A stretch of DNA of 64,000 nucleotides from Novosphingobium panipatense (GCF_002149965.1 NZ_MSQB01000020.1:42934-106933); one strand, 5' to 3'. Shown: positions 15,675 to 25,456, numbered from the stretch's first letter. Notes: generated by a model from the sequence alone, not told the origin. Numbers and translations: made by a program.

Positions 15675-17087
15675 TCAGTCCCTCGCGAGATGCCCGGCGG
15701 GCGCGGGGGCAGGCCCCAGCTGGCGGCCCAGTTCGCGAATGTCCGCGACGCGGGCGTGAAGCGCGGACCAGTCGTCGTTGCGGTCGATCTCGCTCCAGAT
15801 GCGCTCCACTTCGTCGATCAGGGTGCTCGGCGGGAGCGCCTGCTGCCAGAACGGGTCGGAGATGTCGGCGGCAGGCGCGTAAGCGGCGAGAAGCTCCCCG
15901 AATCGGTCCTGAGCGCCATTCCGGCCGCCGCGATGGCGGAAGAAGAACTGCTCGGGCGCCTCGCCGCTGGCCAGCATGGCCTGCTCGGCGGCCTGGATCA
16001 GCGCGGAGTCCTGCTCCAGCCCCTGCGATGTCACGCCGAGGCGCCATGCGAAACGACGGCTCATCGCCTGCTGGTAGAGCGGCGCGAAACGGTCGAGCGC
16101 GGCCACCAGCGGCTCGGTCTGTGTCAGCATGCTGAGGGCGATGGCCAGCTGGCCGCAGTTCCACAGCAGGGCTTCCGGCTGGCGGCCGAAGGCATAGAGG
16201 CCGGAATGGTCGAAATAGGCGGCGGTGAAGCGTGGATCCCAGCGCGGCAGCCAACGCCAGGGACCATAGTCGAAACTCTCGCCCGAGACGTTCATGTTGT
16301 CGGTATTGAGCACGCCGTGGACGAAGCCCGCAACCATCCAGCTCGCGGCAAGGTCGGCCATGCGCTCCACCACCTGATGGAGCAGGATCACGGCAGGCTC
16401 GTCGCGCCCCGGCATGTCCTCTGGCGGCAGGTTACCGGGGAAAGTCTCGAGGCAATAGGCCACCAGCGCTGCCATATGCTCCTGCTCTTCCAGCGCGAGC
16501 AGGCGCTGGAAAGTGCCGATGCGAATATGCCCGTGGCTGAGCCGCACCATCACGGCCGAGCGCGTGGGCGAAGGCTCGTCGCCGCGCCAGAGTTCCTCGC
16601 CGGTCTCGATCACCGAGAACGTCTTGCTGGTGTAGACGCCCAGCGCTTCCAGCATTTCCGTGGCGAGAATCTCGCGCACCGCGCCTTTCAGCGTCAGCCT
16701 GCCGTCGCCGTCGCGGCTATAGGGCGTCTGACCGGAACCCTTGGTGCCGAGATCGAGCACGCGGTCCTCGCCGTCCAGCATCTGGGCGTGGAGGAAGCCC
16801 CGGCCGTCACCGATATTGGGGTTGTAGTTGCGGAACTGGTGCCCGTGATAACGCAGCGCGAGCGGCCGGGGCAGATTGTCCGGCAGCGCCTCGAAACGTC
16901 CGAAACGGGCGATCCAGCTTTCGTCGTCCAGCCCCTCCAGCCCGACCGCGGCGGCCCAGCGGTCGTTGCGGAAGCGCAGGATATGGCTTGGAAAATCGGC
17001 AGGAGACACCGGACTGGCAATCCAGTCGGCAATCGCCTCGATACGGGGGGCAGGGCGGTAGGCACTTGCTTGCGGTTCGCTTCGCAT
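15675..17087 (-). CDS. selO: Protein adenylyltransferase SelO
   Basis: A SelO/YdiU pseudokinase-fold protein of about 470 residues. The conserved blocks RYHGHQFRNYNPNIGDGRG, LGTKGSGQTPYSRDGDGRLT and GFVHGVLNTDNMNVSGESFDYGPW carry the glycine-rich, lysine and Asn/Asp residues known to bind an inverted ATP. SelO transfers AMP to Ser, Thr or Tyr of redox proteins. The bacterial protein normally lacks selenocysteine, and the C-terminus here ends in GHLARD with no in-frame TGA extension. The start at 17087 avoids overlap with the divergent hydrolase gene; an upstream ATG at 17156 would overlap it. Confidence 0.93.
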   Translation of the reverse strand: MRSEPQASAYRPAPRIEAIADWIASPVSPADFPSHILRFRNDRWAAAVGLEGLDDESWIARFGRFEALPDNLPRPLALRYHGHQFRNYNPNIGDGRGFLHAQMLDGEDRVLDLGTKGSGQTPYSRDGDGRLTLKGAVREILATEMLEALGVYTSKTFSVIETGEELWRGDEPSPTRSAVMVRLSHGHIRIGTFQRLLALEEQEHMAALVAYCLETFPGNLPPEDMPGRDEPAVILLHQVVERMADLAASWMVAGFVHGVLNTDNMNVSGESFDYGPWRWLPRWDPRFTAAYFDHSGLYAFGRQPEALLWNCGQLAIALSMLTQTEPLVAALDRFAPLYQQAMSRRFAWRLGVTSQGLEQDSALIQAAEQAMLASGEAPEQFFFRHRGGRNGAQDRFGELLAAYAPAADISDPFWQQALPPSTLIDEVERIWSEIDRNDDWSALHARVADIRELGRQLGPAPAPAGHLARD

Positions 17088-17154
17088 CGGGCAATAGTGG
17101 CGATCCGATGCCCGTCGATCAAGCCGGGCCACAAGATGAGGTCGCGGCTTCGGC

Positions 17155-18039
17155 ATGACGCTATTCGAGGATCGGTTCTGGTCGAGCCGGGATGGACTGA
17201 AGCTGCACTTCCGGGATTATCCCGGTGGTGGGGCCAGTGATGAGCGCCGCGATGGAGACGGGCTTCCGCCGATCGTCTGCCTTCACGGCCTCACCCGCAA
17301 TGCCCGCGATTTCGAGGTTCTGGCCGAGCGTCTCTCGCCCCACCGGCGGGTGGTCTGCCCTGACATGCGCGGGCGGGGAGACAGCGAATATGCGCGCGAT
17401 TCCGCCAGCTACAATCCGGTCCAGTACGGCGAGGACCTGCTGGAACTGCTGGCGCAGGAGGGGATCGACCGGTTCGTGGCCATCGGCACGTCGCTGGGCG
17501 GGCTGATGACCATGGGCCTGGCCACGATGATACCGGACCGCATCGTCGCTGCCGTGATCAACGACGTGGGGCCGTTCCTCGAACCGGCGGGGGTCGCGCG
17601 GATCAAGGAATATGTGGGGCAGGGGCGCAGCTATCCCACCTGGGTACATGCCGCGCGCGCGCTGGAGGACAACCAGAGCGAAGCCCACCCCGGCCAGCCG
17701 CTGGACTTCTGGATCGGCCGGGCCAAGCGGCTGATGACCGTGTCCAGCGGCGGACGCGTGGTCTTCGATTACGACATGAAGATTGCCGAGCCTTTCCTGG
17801 GCTACGACGTGGACGACCAACCCGATCTCTGGCCCGCCTGGGAAGCGCTGGCGGGGCGGCCGGTGCTGGTGCTGCGCGGCGCGCTTTCCGACCTGCTTTC
17901 CGCCGCGACGCTGGAAAAGATGCTGCGCCGCCTGCCCGGCGCGGAAGCGGTGACGCTGGAAAACGTCGGCCATGCCCCCACGCTGGACGAGCCGGAGGCC
18001 GTCGCCGCCATCGAGCGGCTGCTGGCGCAAGCCGCCTGA
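17155..18039 (+). CDS. Alpha/beta hydrolase
   Basis: A 294-residue hydrolase with an oxyanion-hole motif LHGLTRNARDFE, nucleophile elbow GTSLGG (Ser near residue 109), a late acidic residue in RGALSDLLS, and the catalytic His in NVGHAPTLDEP. The full triad is present, so it should be an active esterase or C-C hydrolase of unknown substrate. It is divergent from selO, with the nearest start codons 67 bases apart, and followed 24 bases later by a glycosyltransferase gene on the same strand. Confidence 0.88.
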   Translation: MTLFEDRFWSSRDGLKLHFRDYPGGGASDERRDGDGLPPIVCLHGLTRNARDFEVLAERLSPHRRVVCPDMRGRGDSEYARDSASYNPVQYGEDLLELLAQEGIDRFVAIGTSLGGLMTMGLATMIPDRIVAAVINDVGPFLEPAGVARIKEYVGQGRSYPTWVHAARALEDNQSEAHPGQPLDFWIGRAKRLMTVSSGGRVVFDYDMKIAEPFLGYDVDDQPDLWPAWEALAGRPVLVLRGALSDLLSAATLEKMLRRLPGAEAVTLENVGHAPTLDEPEAVAAIERLLAQAA

Positions 18040-18063
18040 CGGACGGGATCGGCGCGAAACCGC

Positions 18064-19197
18064 ATGACCTTGCGCATTCTCCATCTTCATTCCAGCTTCG
18101 CGGCGGGCGGAAAGGAACTGCGCGCGGTGCGGCTGATGAACCTGTTCGCCCCGCGCGTGGCCCATGCGGTCGTCTCGGCCCAGCCCGGCGCGCACGGCGC
18201 CGCTGCGCGGCTCGATCCGCGCGTGCCCGTGGTGTTTCCAGAGGACTTTCCCGGCCTTCAGGGGCGTCCCACGCCCGCCCGCCTCTGGCGGATCGCCCAG
18301 GCGATGGCGGATTTCGACCTCGTGCTCACCTATAACTGGGGGGCGATGGACGCGGTCATGGCGCATGGCCTGTTCGGCGGACTGCTGGGCCTGCCGCCGC
18401 TGGTCCATCACGAGGACGGCTTCAACGAGGACGAGGCGACCGGCCTCAAGCCCGCCCGCAACCGCTTCCGGCGCCTCGCCCTGCGGCGGGCTTCGGCGCT
18501 TGTCGTGCCCTCGCGGCGGCTGGAGGAGATCGCGCGCACGGCCTGGCGCCAGCCGCGCGAACGGGTGCGGCTCATCACCAACGGCATCGATTGCACCGCC
18601 TATCTCGACCGGCCTCGGCCCGACATGCTGCCGGGTCTGGTCAAGCAGCCGGGGGAGCGCTGGGTCGGCACTCTGGCGGGCCTCCGCGCGGTCAAGAACC
18701 TGCCCCGTCTGGTGCGGGCCTTCGCGGGCATGCCGGAGCCGTGGCGGCTGGTGATCCTGGGCGAAGGGCCGGAACGCGAGGCTATCGCCGCGGAAGCGGC
18801 ACGGCAGGGCGCGGCGGAGCGGGTCCACTTGCCCGGTTTCGTGGCCGAGCCTTCCCATGCGGTGGGCCTGTTCGATCTCTTCGCGCTGTCTTCCGACAGC
18901 GAGCAGTTCCCGATCTCGGTGGTGGAGGCGATGGCGGCGGCGCTGCCGGTGGCATCGCCCGCCGTGGGGGACGTGGCAGGGATGGTATCGGCGGAAAACC
19001 GACCCTTCATCACCCCGCCGGGCGACGAGGCGGCGCTGGCCGCCACTTTGCTGCGGCTGGCGGGCGACGAGGACCTGCGCGCCCGTATCGGCATGGCCAA
19101 CCGCGCCCATGCCCGCCGCCATTACGACGAAGGCGCGATGCTGGATGCCTATAGCCGTACGTACGGTGAAGCGCTGGGCCGGGAGCGGCTCATTTGA
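18064..19197 (+). CDS. Group 1 (GT4-like) glycosyltransferase
   Basis: A 377-residue GT-B fold enzyme. The N-terminal domain begins ILHLHSSFAAGGKELRAVRL, with the GGKE loop expected near the acceptor site. The C-terminal donor domain includes GTLAGLRAVKNLPRLVRAF, LVILGEGPEREAI, and the E-x7-E signature region QFPISVVEAMAAALPVASP. It likely adds a sugar from a nucleotide-sugar donor to a surface glycan or lipid. The donor and acceptor cannot be told, and no glycan cluster surrounds it. Confidence 0.87.
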   Translation: MTLRILHLHSSFAAGGKELRAVRLMNLFAPRVAHAVVSAQPGAHGAAARLDPRVPVVFPEDFPGLQGRPTPARLWRIAQAMADFDLVLTYNWGAMDAVMAHGLFGGLLGLPPLVHHEDGFNEDEATGLKPARNRFRRLALRRASALVVPSRRLEEIARTAWRQPRERVRLITNGIDCTAYLDRPRPDMLPGLVKQPGERWVGTLAGLRAVKNLPRLVRAFAGMPEPWRLVILGEGPEREAIAAEAARQGAAERVHLPGFVAEPSHAVGLFDLFALSSDSEQFPISVVEAMAAALPVASPAVGDVAGMVSAENRPFITPPGDEAALAATLLRLAGDEDLRARIGMANRAHARRHYDEGAMLDAYSRTYGEALGRERLI

Positions 19198-19323
19198 CAC
19201 GCCGACATCATTCAGCAAGGCTTCACCGCAAGCGGTGCAGCGATCATCACCGTTGAAAAGCCGTGGCCATTCGCTAAACAGCCCGGCAACCATCCTGTAT
19301 TTTCCGCAGAAAGCGCCCGAAAC

Positions 19324-20133
19324 TTGGCTCTGCCTCCTTCCAACAGCACCCCGACCAACCCCAAGTCTGCCGAGCGACTCGCCGCGCAGCAGGATGTTTT
19401 CCTGCGCGAAGTGGACGACGCCCTGCGGCAGGACCAGATGGAAGGCTTCTTCACCCGCTACGGCAAGCCCGTGATCGCGGCCGTGGTTCTGGCGTTGGCG
19501 GCCTTCGGCGGCTGGCTCTACTGGAATCACCGCCAGAACGAACAGCGCAATGCCGATGCCGAGGCTTACGTGCAGGCTATCGACAGCATGAAGTCCGGCA
19601 ATCTCGATGCCGCCAAGGGCAAGCTGGAACCGCTGGCCAAGGGCACGGGCGGCAGCTCCGCCTCGGCCAAGCTCATGCTGGCGGGCATCGCCGCCGAGCA
19701 GAAGCGCCTGCCGGATGCGGTCAAGCTCTATGACGAAGTCGCGAATGACGCCAAGGCGCCGCAGCCCCTGCGCGATCTTGCCGCCGTGCGCGCCGTGGCC
19801 GCCAATTTCGACGGCATGAAGCCGGAAGACGTGGTCGCCCGCCTCAAGCCTTATGCCGCGCCCGGCAATCCCTGGTTCGGCGTGGCCGGGGAACTGGTCG
19901 GCATGGCCTATATCAAGATGAACAAGCAGGACCAGGCCGGTCCGCTCTTCGCCGCCATCGCCAAGGACGAACAGGTCGATTCCGGCCTGCGCAGCCGCGC
20001 CCGCCAGCTCGCCGCCGTGCTGGGCGTGGATGCCATCGAGGACGTGGTGGACGAACGCGGCGAACCGCTGGGCAAAGCCAAGGGCGTAGAGGCCAAGGCC
20101 GGCGCGCAAGTCGCGCCTGCCGCCGGAGAATGA
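19324..20133 (+). CDS. YfgM-like tetratricopeptide membrane protein
   Basis: About 269 residues from a TTG start; no in-frame ATG is available near the conserved N-terminus. A cytosolic start (QQDVFLREVDDALRQDQMEG) precedes one transmembrane segment (PVIAAVVLALAAFGGWLYW) and a periplasmic TPR-like helical domain (SMKSGNLDAAKGKLEPLAKG, EVANDAKAPQPLRDLAAVRA). YfgM associates with the SecYEG translocon and PpiD. Its stop overlaps the bamB start (ATGA at 20130-20133), matching the widely conserved yfgM-bamB neighbourhood. Confidence 0.85.
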   Translation: MALPPSNSTPTNPKSAERLAAQQDVFLREVDDALRQDQMEGFFTRYGKPVIAAVVLALAAFGGWLYWNHRQNEQRNADAEAYVQAIDSMKSGNLDAAKGKLEPLAKGTGGSSASAKLMLAGIAAEQKRLPDAVKLYDEVANDAKAPQPLRDLAAVRAVAANFDGMKPEDVVARLKPYAAPGNPWFGVAGELVGMAYIKMNKQDQAGPLFAAIAKDEQVDSGLRSRARQLAAVLGVDAIEDVVDERGEPLGKAKGVEAKAGAQVAPAAGE

Positions 20134-21494
20134 ACATGGTTGAATCCAAACGTAATCTGGCCCGCACGGGTCGGCGCGCCGGCACCGTCTCCCTGATCGC
20201 CCTGGCGCTTGTCGCAGGCCTTTCGGGCTGCAAGTCGAACAGCAAGGGACCCAAGACCCCGACCGTGGGCGAGCGCGTGCCGATCCTTTCGCGCATCGAA
20301 AGCGGCGCCAAGGTCGATCCCACGCAGGAAGCCGTCTCGGTGATCCTGCCGCCGCAGCAGTCCAACGCCGAGTGGGCGCAGGCGGGCGGAAATGCCGCCA
20401 AGTCCTACGGGCACCTTGCCCTGGCCGAAAACCCGACCCGCGTCTGGACCGCCCAGATCGCCGGTTCCACCAATCGCGCGCGCCTTGCCGCCGCGCCCGT
20501 CGTGGCCGAGGACAAGCTCTTCGTGATGGATACCGAAGGCATGGTCCATGCCTTCGACGCCAAGACCGGCGGCCAGCTCTGGACCAAGAGCTTCTCGGTT
20601 TCGGGCAACAATTCCAATTCCGTGTTCGGCGGCGGCGTCAGCTATGACGGCGGCAACCTCTACGTCACCACCGGCCTTGGCGAAGTGGCGGCGATCAAGG
20701 CGTCCGACGGCAGCCAGCTCTGGACAAAGAAGCCGGGCGGCCCGCTGCGCGGTTCTCCCACGATCGGCTTCAACGCTGTCTACGTCATGACGCAGGACAA
20801 CCAGATCTTCGCGCTGAACGCGGCGGACGGCAATGTGCTGTGGAACGAATCGGCCTCGCTGTCGCAGGCGGGCGTCTTCGGCGTGGCCGCTCCGGCAGCC
20901 GGGCAGGGCACCGTGATCGCGGGCTATTCCTCGGGCGAACTCGTGGCCTACCGCTACGAGAACGGCCGCCAGGTCTGGTCCGACGCACTGGCCCGCACCT
21001 CGATCTCGACCGAAGTGGGCAGCCTCACCGACGTCGATGCCGATCCGATCATCGACCAGGGCCGCGTCTATGCGCTCGGCCAGGGCGGGCGTATGGCCGC
21101 CTACGAACTGGTCACCGGCCAGCGCATCTGGGAACTCAACCTCGCGGGCATCTCCACGCCGATGGTCGTGGGCGACTGGGTCTTCACCCTGGACGACCAC
21201 GCGGAAATCCTGGCGATCGCCCGCAGCAGCGGCAAAGTCCGCTGGCTGACCCAGCTCGCGCGCTACGAGAACGAGAAGAAGCGCAAGAACCCGATCTTCT
21301 GGGTCGGCCCGGTGCTCGCCGGGGGCAAGCTGTGGGTCGGCAATTCGCGCGGCGAAGTCGGCACCGTAGATCCGGCGACCGGCAAGCTCACGCCTTTCGT
21401 CGAACTCGGCGATCCGGTGTCGCTGGCGCCGGTCGTGGCCAACCAGACGCTCTACATTCTCGACGATTCGGGCCGCATCACGGCCTATCGCTGA
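20130..21494 (+). CDS. bamB: Outer membrane protein assembly factor BamB
   Basis: A 454-residue lipoprotein with a basic N-terminus, hydrophobic stretch and lipobox LSGC near residue 32. It continues as an eight-bladed PQQ-type beta-propeller (repeats such as KLFVMDTEGMVHAFDAKTG, QIFALNAADGNVLWNESA, YALGQGGRMAAYELVTGQRI). BamB is a periplasmic scaffold of the BAM complex that inserts outer-membrane beta-barrels. An alternative ATG lies 6 bases downstream at 20136. It is translationally coupled to the YfgM-like gene. In many genomes der follows bamB; here it does not. Confidence 0.93.
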   Translation: MNMVESKRNLARTGRRAGTVSLIALALVAGLSGCKSNSKGPKTPTVGERVPILSRIESGAKVDPTQEAVSVILPPQQSNAEWAQAGGNAAKSYGHLALAENPTRVWTAQIAGSTNRARLAAAPVVAEDKLFVMDTEGMVHAFDAKTGGQLWTKSFSVSGNNSNSVFGGGVSYDGGNLYVTTGLGEVAAIKASDGSQLWTKKPGGPLRGSPTIGFNAVYVMTQDNQIFALNAADGNVLWNESASLSQAGVFGVAAPAAGQGTVIAGYSSGELVAYRYENGRQVWSDALARTSISTEVGSLTDVDADPIIDQGRVYALGQGGRMAAYELVTGQRIWELNLAGISTPMVVGDWVFTLDDHAEILAIARSSGKVRWLTQLARYENEKKRKNPIFWVGPVLAGGKLWVGNSRGEVGTVDPATGKLTPFVELGDPVSLAPVVANQTLYILDDSGRITAYR

Positions 21495-21500
21495 TGTTCC

Positions 21501-21605
21501 CCGTCGTCCCGGACCCGATCCGGGACCGCTGGCAGCTCCGCGCCTTGCTCGCTAGCAGGCGCCTAAAGTATGGGCAGCGGCCCCGGATCAAGTCCGGGAC
21601 GACGG
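21501..21605. repeat. Paired inverted GTCGTCCCGG repeats after bamB
   Basis: The left unit (21501-21530) and right unit (21575-21605) are imperfect reverse complements around a central spacer. They belong to the same family as 14071-14099 and 37399-37519 and may end bamB transcription. Confidence 0.75.
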
Positions 21606-21656
21606 GATATTCCGGCATTTCGCACCTCTTAACCAATTTTCGCTAGTCGGAGCGGC

Positions 21657-23009
21657 ATGAGCAGCGCCCCGATTCCCGTGAAAAGCCGCCCCGCCAGCGA
21701 CGTTTCGGCGGGCGTCGGCCTCTGCGGTCTCGCCGCGCTGCTGGTCTGGCTGGCGATCTGCCGCAATTGGGCCGCCATAGCCCAGGCTTTCGCGCTTCCC
21801 GGACCCCATGCCCCGATGAGCGGGCCTTATGCCGCCGTCGCCACCCTGTTCGTGACCGGCACGGCCATGGCGCTCTGGTCCGTGCTGGTCGACAAGGTCC
21901 ACCGCCGCCCCTCGACCGGCATCGACTGGAACCGGCGCCGCCCCTTTGCCGAATCCCTCGACCTGTCGATCACCAAGCTCGCGGGGCTCTGGGCCACCTG
22001 GGCGCTGATCGGCGCGTTCTACTGCATCGGCCGCTGGTACTGGGACGGGCAATACCTCTTCGCCATGGAAGTGATCGGTGCGGCAGCCCTGCCGGTCTTC
22101 GTGCTTTCGGTGCCCTATGTGCTCTGGCTGGACCGCCGACTGATCGATCCGCGCGACCAGGCCTGGCACTTCGGCGCCCTGCTGATCGGCCGCGAGGCGT
22201 GGGACGTCGAAGCCGTGAAGAAGCATGGCCGCGCCTGGACCATCAAGGCCTTCTTCGGCGCCTTCATGATCTCGATCCTGCCGGGCGGTTTCGCGCAAGT
22301 GGTGGAGGCGAACTTCGGCGCCATGATCCACGATCCGGTGCCGCTGGCCTCGACGGTGATCGCGCTGCTGTTCCTGATCGACGTGCAGATCGGCACGGTC
22401 GGCTACATCTTCACCTTCCGCCCGCTCGATGCTCATATCCGCAGCGGCAATCCGCTGCTGGCGGGCTGGGTGGCGGCGCTGATGTGCTATCCGCCTTTCG
22501 TCTGGGGCACGATGGGCCGCGCCGACGTGCTGGGCTACGAAGTGAATACGCCGGGCTGGTCGTTCTGGCTGCAGGGGCACCCCATGCTGCTGTGGCTCTG
22601 GGCGGCGCTGCTGGTCGCGCTGACCGCGATCTACGCCTGGGCGACCTTCGCCTTCGGCCTGCGATTTTCCAACCTCACCTATCGCGGCGTGCTGACGAAC
22701 GGCCCCTACCGCTTCACGCGGCACCCGGCCTACCTGTCGAAGAACCTGTTCTGGTGGTGCTCCACGCTGCCGTTCCTCGTATCCAGCCATGCCCTGACCG
22801 ACATGGTGCGCAATACCGTGTTGCTCGGCGTGGTGAGCGCGATCTACTACTGGCGCGCGCGGACCGAGGAAGCGCACCTGCTGGCAGAGGATGCGAAGTA
22901 CCGCGCCTACCACGCCTGGATGGCGGAAAATGCGCCGATCACGCGGGCGCTGACGAAGCTGGGCGATAGGCTGCGGCCGGGTGTGCGAGAGGCGCAGGCG
23001 GCGGAATAG
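21657..23009 (+). CDS. Isoprenylcysteine/phospholipid methyltransferase-like membrane protein
   Basis: A 450-residue multi-spanning protein. The first 320 residues contain about eight hydrophobic segments. The last 130 form the ICMT/PEMT-type methyltransferase module: GVLTNGPYRFTRHPAYLSKN holds the RHP SAM-binding signature, and EEAHLLAEDAKYRAYHAWM the C-terminal E-x2-L motif. These enzymes use SAM to methylate lipids or isoprenoid-type groups at the membrane. The long N-terminal membrane region is larger than in simple ICMT proteins. Substrate unknown. It stands alone between two intergenic repeats. Confidence 0.8.
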   Translation: MSSAPIPVKSRPASDVSAGVGLCGLAALLVWLAICRNWAAIAQAFALPGPHAPMSGPYAAVATLFVTGTAMALWSVLVDKVHRRPSTGIDWNRRRPFAESLDLSITKLAGLWATWALIGAFYCIGRWYWDGQYLFAMEVIGAAALPVFVLSVPYVLWLDRRLIDPRDQAWHFGALLIGREAWDVEAVKKHGRAWTIKAFFGAFMISILPGGFAQVVEANFGAMIHDPVPLASTVIALLFLIDVQIGTVGYIFTFRPLDAHIRSGNPLLAGWVAALMCYPPFVWGTMGRADVLGYEVNTPGWSFWLQGHPMLLWLWAALLVALTAIYAWATFAFGLRFSNLTYRGVLTNGPYRFTRHPAYLSKNLFWWCSTLPFLVSSHALTDMVRNTVLLGVVSAIYYWRARTEEAHLLAEDAKYRAYHAWMAENAPITRALTKLGDRLRPGVREAQAAE

Positions 23010-23086
23010 GGGGCCTTATCCACCCGCCTCCAGTGCTGGACCTGAGCTTGCCCCACTGCTCAACGTGAGTTCGCCACTCCCCGCTC

Positions 23087-23160
23087 ATCCTGAGCTTGTC
23101 GAAGGATGTGAGCCACAGCGCCTCGCCTCAGGGGGCTTCGACAAGCTCAGCCTGAGCGGG
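23087..23160. repeat. Paired CTTCGACA-GCTCAG inverted repeat
   Basis: CTCATCCTGAGCTTGTCGAAGG (from 23088) and the later GCTTCGACAAGCTCAGCCTG (from 23130) are inverted copies of one unit. It lies between convergent genes and matches the repeat embedded in the methyltransferase gene at 442-468. Confidence 0.8.
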
Positions 23161-23204
23161 AATGGGAATGAGGGCCTCACCGGAGGGAGTGAGGCCTCCC
23201 CTGT

Positions 23205-24578
23205 TCAGAAGCTCTTCAGCGCGTAGATCTTCGAAAGATCCCCGCCCCACTCGCCATTGTAGAGATCGAGCAGGCGCTGGGCCGGGACCTTGCCGGTGGC
23301 GACGATCTCGGCCAGCGGTTCCAGATAGCCGGTCTCGTTGTCGCCGCCCGCGTTGAGGCGGGCGCGTGCGGCCAGGCCCGAACGCGAGATGTTCAGCACC
23401 TCACCCGCGATATCGCGCAGCGTGCCGCCGCCCGGAAGTGGAGCGTCCAGCGCCAGCTTGGGCACGGAATTGCGCAGCAGTTCGCGGCCTTCCATGTCCC
23501 AGTCCTTGACCAGATCCCATGCGGCGTCGAGCGCGGTCTGGTCGTAGAGCAGGCCTACCCAGAACGCGGGCAGGGCGCAGATGCGGCCCCACGGACCGCC
23601 ATCGGCGCCGCGCATTTCGAGGAAGGACTTGAGGCGCACTTCGGGGAAGGCGGTGGAAAGGTGGTCCTGCCAGTCCGACAGGCGCGGCTTCTCGCCGGGG
23701 AGCACCGAAAGCTCACCCTTCAGGAAGTCGCGGAAGGACAGGCCGGCGGCATCGATGTACTTGCCGTCGCGGAACACGAAGTACATCGGCACGTCGAGCA
23801 TGTAATCGACATAGCGCTCGTAGCCGAAGCCGTCCTCGAACACGAAAGGCAGCATGCCGGTGCGCGCGGGATCGGTGTCCGACCAGATGTGGCTGCGGTA
23901 CGAGAGGTAGCCGTTGGGCTTGCCCTCGGTGAAGGGCGAGTTCGCGAAGAGTGCGGTCGCCAGCGGTTGCAGCGCCAGCGAAGTGCGGAACTTTTTCACC
24001 ATGTCCGCCTCGCTCGAATAGTCGAGGTTGACCTGGATGGTGCAGGTCCGCAGCATCATGTCGAGGCCCATGGTGCCCACGCGCGGCATGTGCCGCAGCA
24101 TGATCTCGTAGCGGCCCTTGGGCATGATCGGCAGGTCGGCGCGGGTCTTGTCCGGCCACATGCCAAGGCCGAGGTAGGCCTTGCCGATGTGGTCGCCGAT
24201 GGTCTTCACTTGCGCGAGGTGACGGCCGGTTTCGGCGCAGGTCTGGTGCAGGTTTTCCAGCGGCGCGCCGGAAAGTTCAAGCTGGCCCGCCGGCTCCAGG
24301 CTGACGTTGCCGTCGCTGCCCTTCAGGGCGATGACGTTGTCGCCTTCGATGATCGGCTGCCAGCCGAACTGGGTCAGCGCATTCAGCAGATCGCGGATGC
24401 CGCCTTGCTCGTCATAGGACGGGGCATGGTGATCGGCGGTGTCGTAGACGAATTTCTCGTGCTCGGTGCCTATGCGCCACGCCTCGCGCGGCTTTTCGCC
24501 CGCAGCCATCGGCGCGGCGAGTTGATCCAGGCTTTCGATCACCGGATCTTCGCGATCCGAAACCTCACGGGTGCTCAT
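23205..24578 (-). CDS. gshA: Glutamate-cysteine ligase (plant/alphaproteobacterial type)
   Basis: A 457-residue enzyme that makes gamma-glutamylcysteine, the first step of glutathione synthesis. It matches the GCS2/plant-type family: RIGTEHEKFVYD near residue 35 with the catalytic acidic pair, SLEPAGQLELSGAPLENLHQ, and HMPRVGTMGLDMMLRTCTIQ in the substrate region, with SFLEMRGADGGPW later. The C-terminus (YNGEWGGDLSKIYALKSF) is intact. It lies 134 bases downstream of rsmE on the same strand, a gene order that recurs in sphingomonads. Confidence 0.93.
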   Translation of the reverse strand: MSTREVSDREDPVIESLDQLAAPMAAGEKPREAWRIGTEHEKFVYDTADHHAPSYDEQGGIRDLLNALTQFGWQPIIEGDNVIALKGSDGNVSLEPAGQLELSGAPLENLHQTCAETGRHLAQVKTIGDHIGKAYLGLGMWPDKTRADLPIMPKGRYEIMLRHMPRVGTMGLDMMLRTCTIQVNLDYSSEADMVKKFRTSLALQPLATALFANSPFTEGKPNGYLSYRSHIWSDTDPARTGMLPFVFEDGFGYERYVDYMLDVPMYFVFRDGKYIDAAGLSFRDFLKGELSVLPGEKPRLSDWQDHLSTAFPEVRLKSFLEMRGADGGPWGRICALPAFWVGLLYDQTALDAAWDLVKDWDMEGRELLRNSVPKLALDAPLPGGGTLRDIAGEVLNISRSGLAARARLNAGGDNETGYLEPLAEIVATGKVPAQRLLDLYNGEWGGDLSKIYALKSF

Positions 24579-24712
24579 AGGCGCGGAGGTAGAGTGCCTG
24601 AGAGCGCGATGCTAGAACTTTTTGTACCGCTCGGTTTCTTTTGCGCGAGAGGCACGGTTTTCGGGCGTTTCCGGCATGATCTTGGGGCTGGGTGCCACAG
24701 GGCTTCACACCC

Positions 24713-25456
24713 TCACCAATCGCCGGAAACGGCCATCCATAGCGCCGTGGCGCCGATGCTCGCCGTCTCCCCGCGCAGGATACGCGGGCCCAGCGTGATC
24801 GCGCGCGCCATGGGATGCGCCCGGATCAGGGCGCGTTCCTCTTCGTCGAACCCGCCCTCCGGCCCCACCAGCAGCGCTGCCGGGCCTGAATGCGCGGCGA
24901 ACTGCGCGGCGGCGGTTTCACCGCCGGTCTCGTCCGCGAAGAACAGCGCGCGGCCTTCGGGCCAGTCGCGCAGGAGCGTTTCCAGCTTCACCGGCGCGGC
25001 CACCTGCGGCAGGGCGGTGCGCGCGCATTGCTCGGCGGCTTCTGTAACGATCGTGGCTGCGCGCTCGGCATTGAGCTTGTCGGCCACGCAGCGGCGGGTG
25101 ATCAGCGGCTGGATCATGGCCACGCCCAATTCGGTGGCCTTTTCCAGCACGAGATCGAAGTTCGGCTTCTTGAGCAGCGCGGCGCAGAGCCAGAAATCCG
25201 GCACCGCCTCGCGCGCGCGCAGCCGTTCGCGCAAGGTGAGCACGACATCGCGCTTGCCCGCCGAGTTCACTTCGCCCGCCCATTCGCCGGTCTCGTCGTC
25301 GCAGAGGATCACCGCGTCACCCGGCGCGACTCGCATGACCTTGGACAAGTAGTGCGCCTGCCCGCCCTCGATGGTCACCTGGGCGTCCTGGACCAGGGGA
25401 CCGGCGACGAAGAGGCGCGGCGCGCTGCGCGGGGGCCAGGCGGGGGTGGCGGCCAT
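24713..25456 (-). CDS. rsmE: 16S rRNA m3U1498 methyltransferase RsmE
   Basis: A 247-residue SPOUT methyltransferase that methylates N3 of U1498 in 16S rRNA. Diagnostic knot motifs are LVGPEGGFDEEE and LGPRILRGETA near the C-terminus; the N-terminal PUA-like part has YLSKVMRVAPGD. The ATG at 25456 is chosen because the upstream 34 codons are Arg/Pro-rich and unlike the family. It is divergent from ubiA; the gap contains a perfect palindrome at 25551-25564. Confidence 0.92.
   Translation of the reverse strand: MAATPAWPPRSAPRLFVAGPLVQDAQVTIEGGQAHYLSKVMRVAPGDAVILCDDETGEWAGEVNSAGKRDVVLTLRERLRAREAVPDFWLCAALLKKPNFDLVLEKATELGVAMIQPLITRRCVADKLNAERAATIVTEAAEQCARTALPQVAAPVKLETLLRDWPEGRALFFADETGGETAAAQFAAHSGPAALLVGPEGGFDEEERALIRAHPMARAITLGPRILRGETASIGATALWMAVSGDW

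Noticed and set aside
17161..20109. A minus-strand open frame of 982 codons across the hydrolase, glycosyltransferase and YfgM-like genes
   Set aside because: The plus-strand genes have complete catalytic and structural motifs; the antisense product has none.
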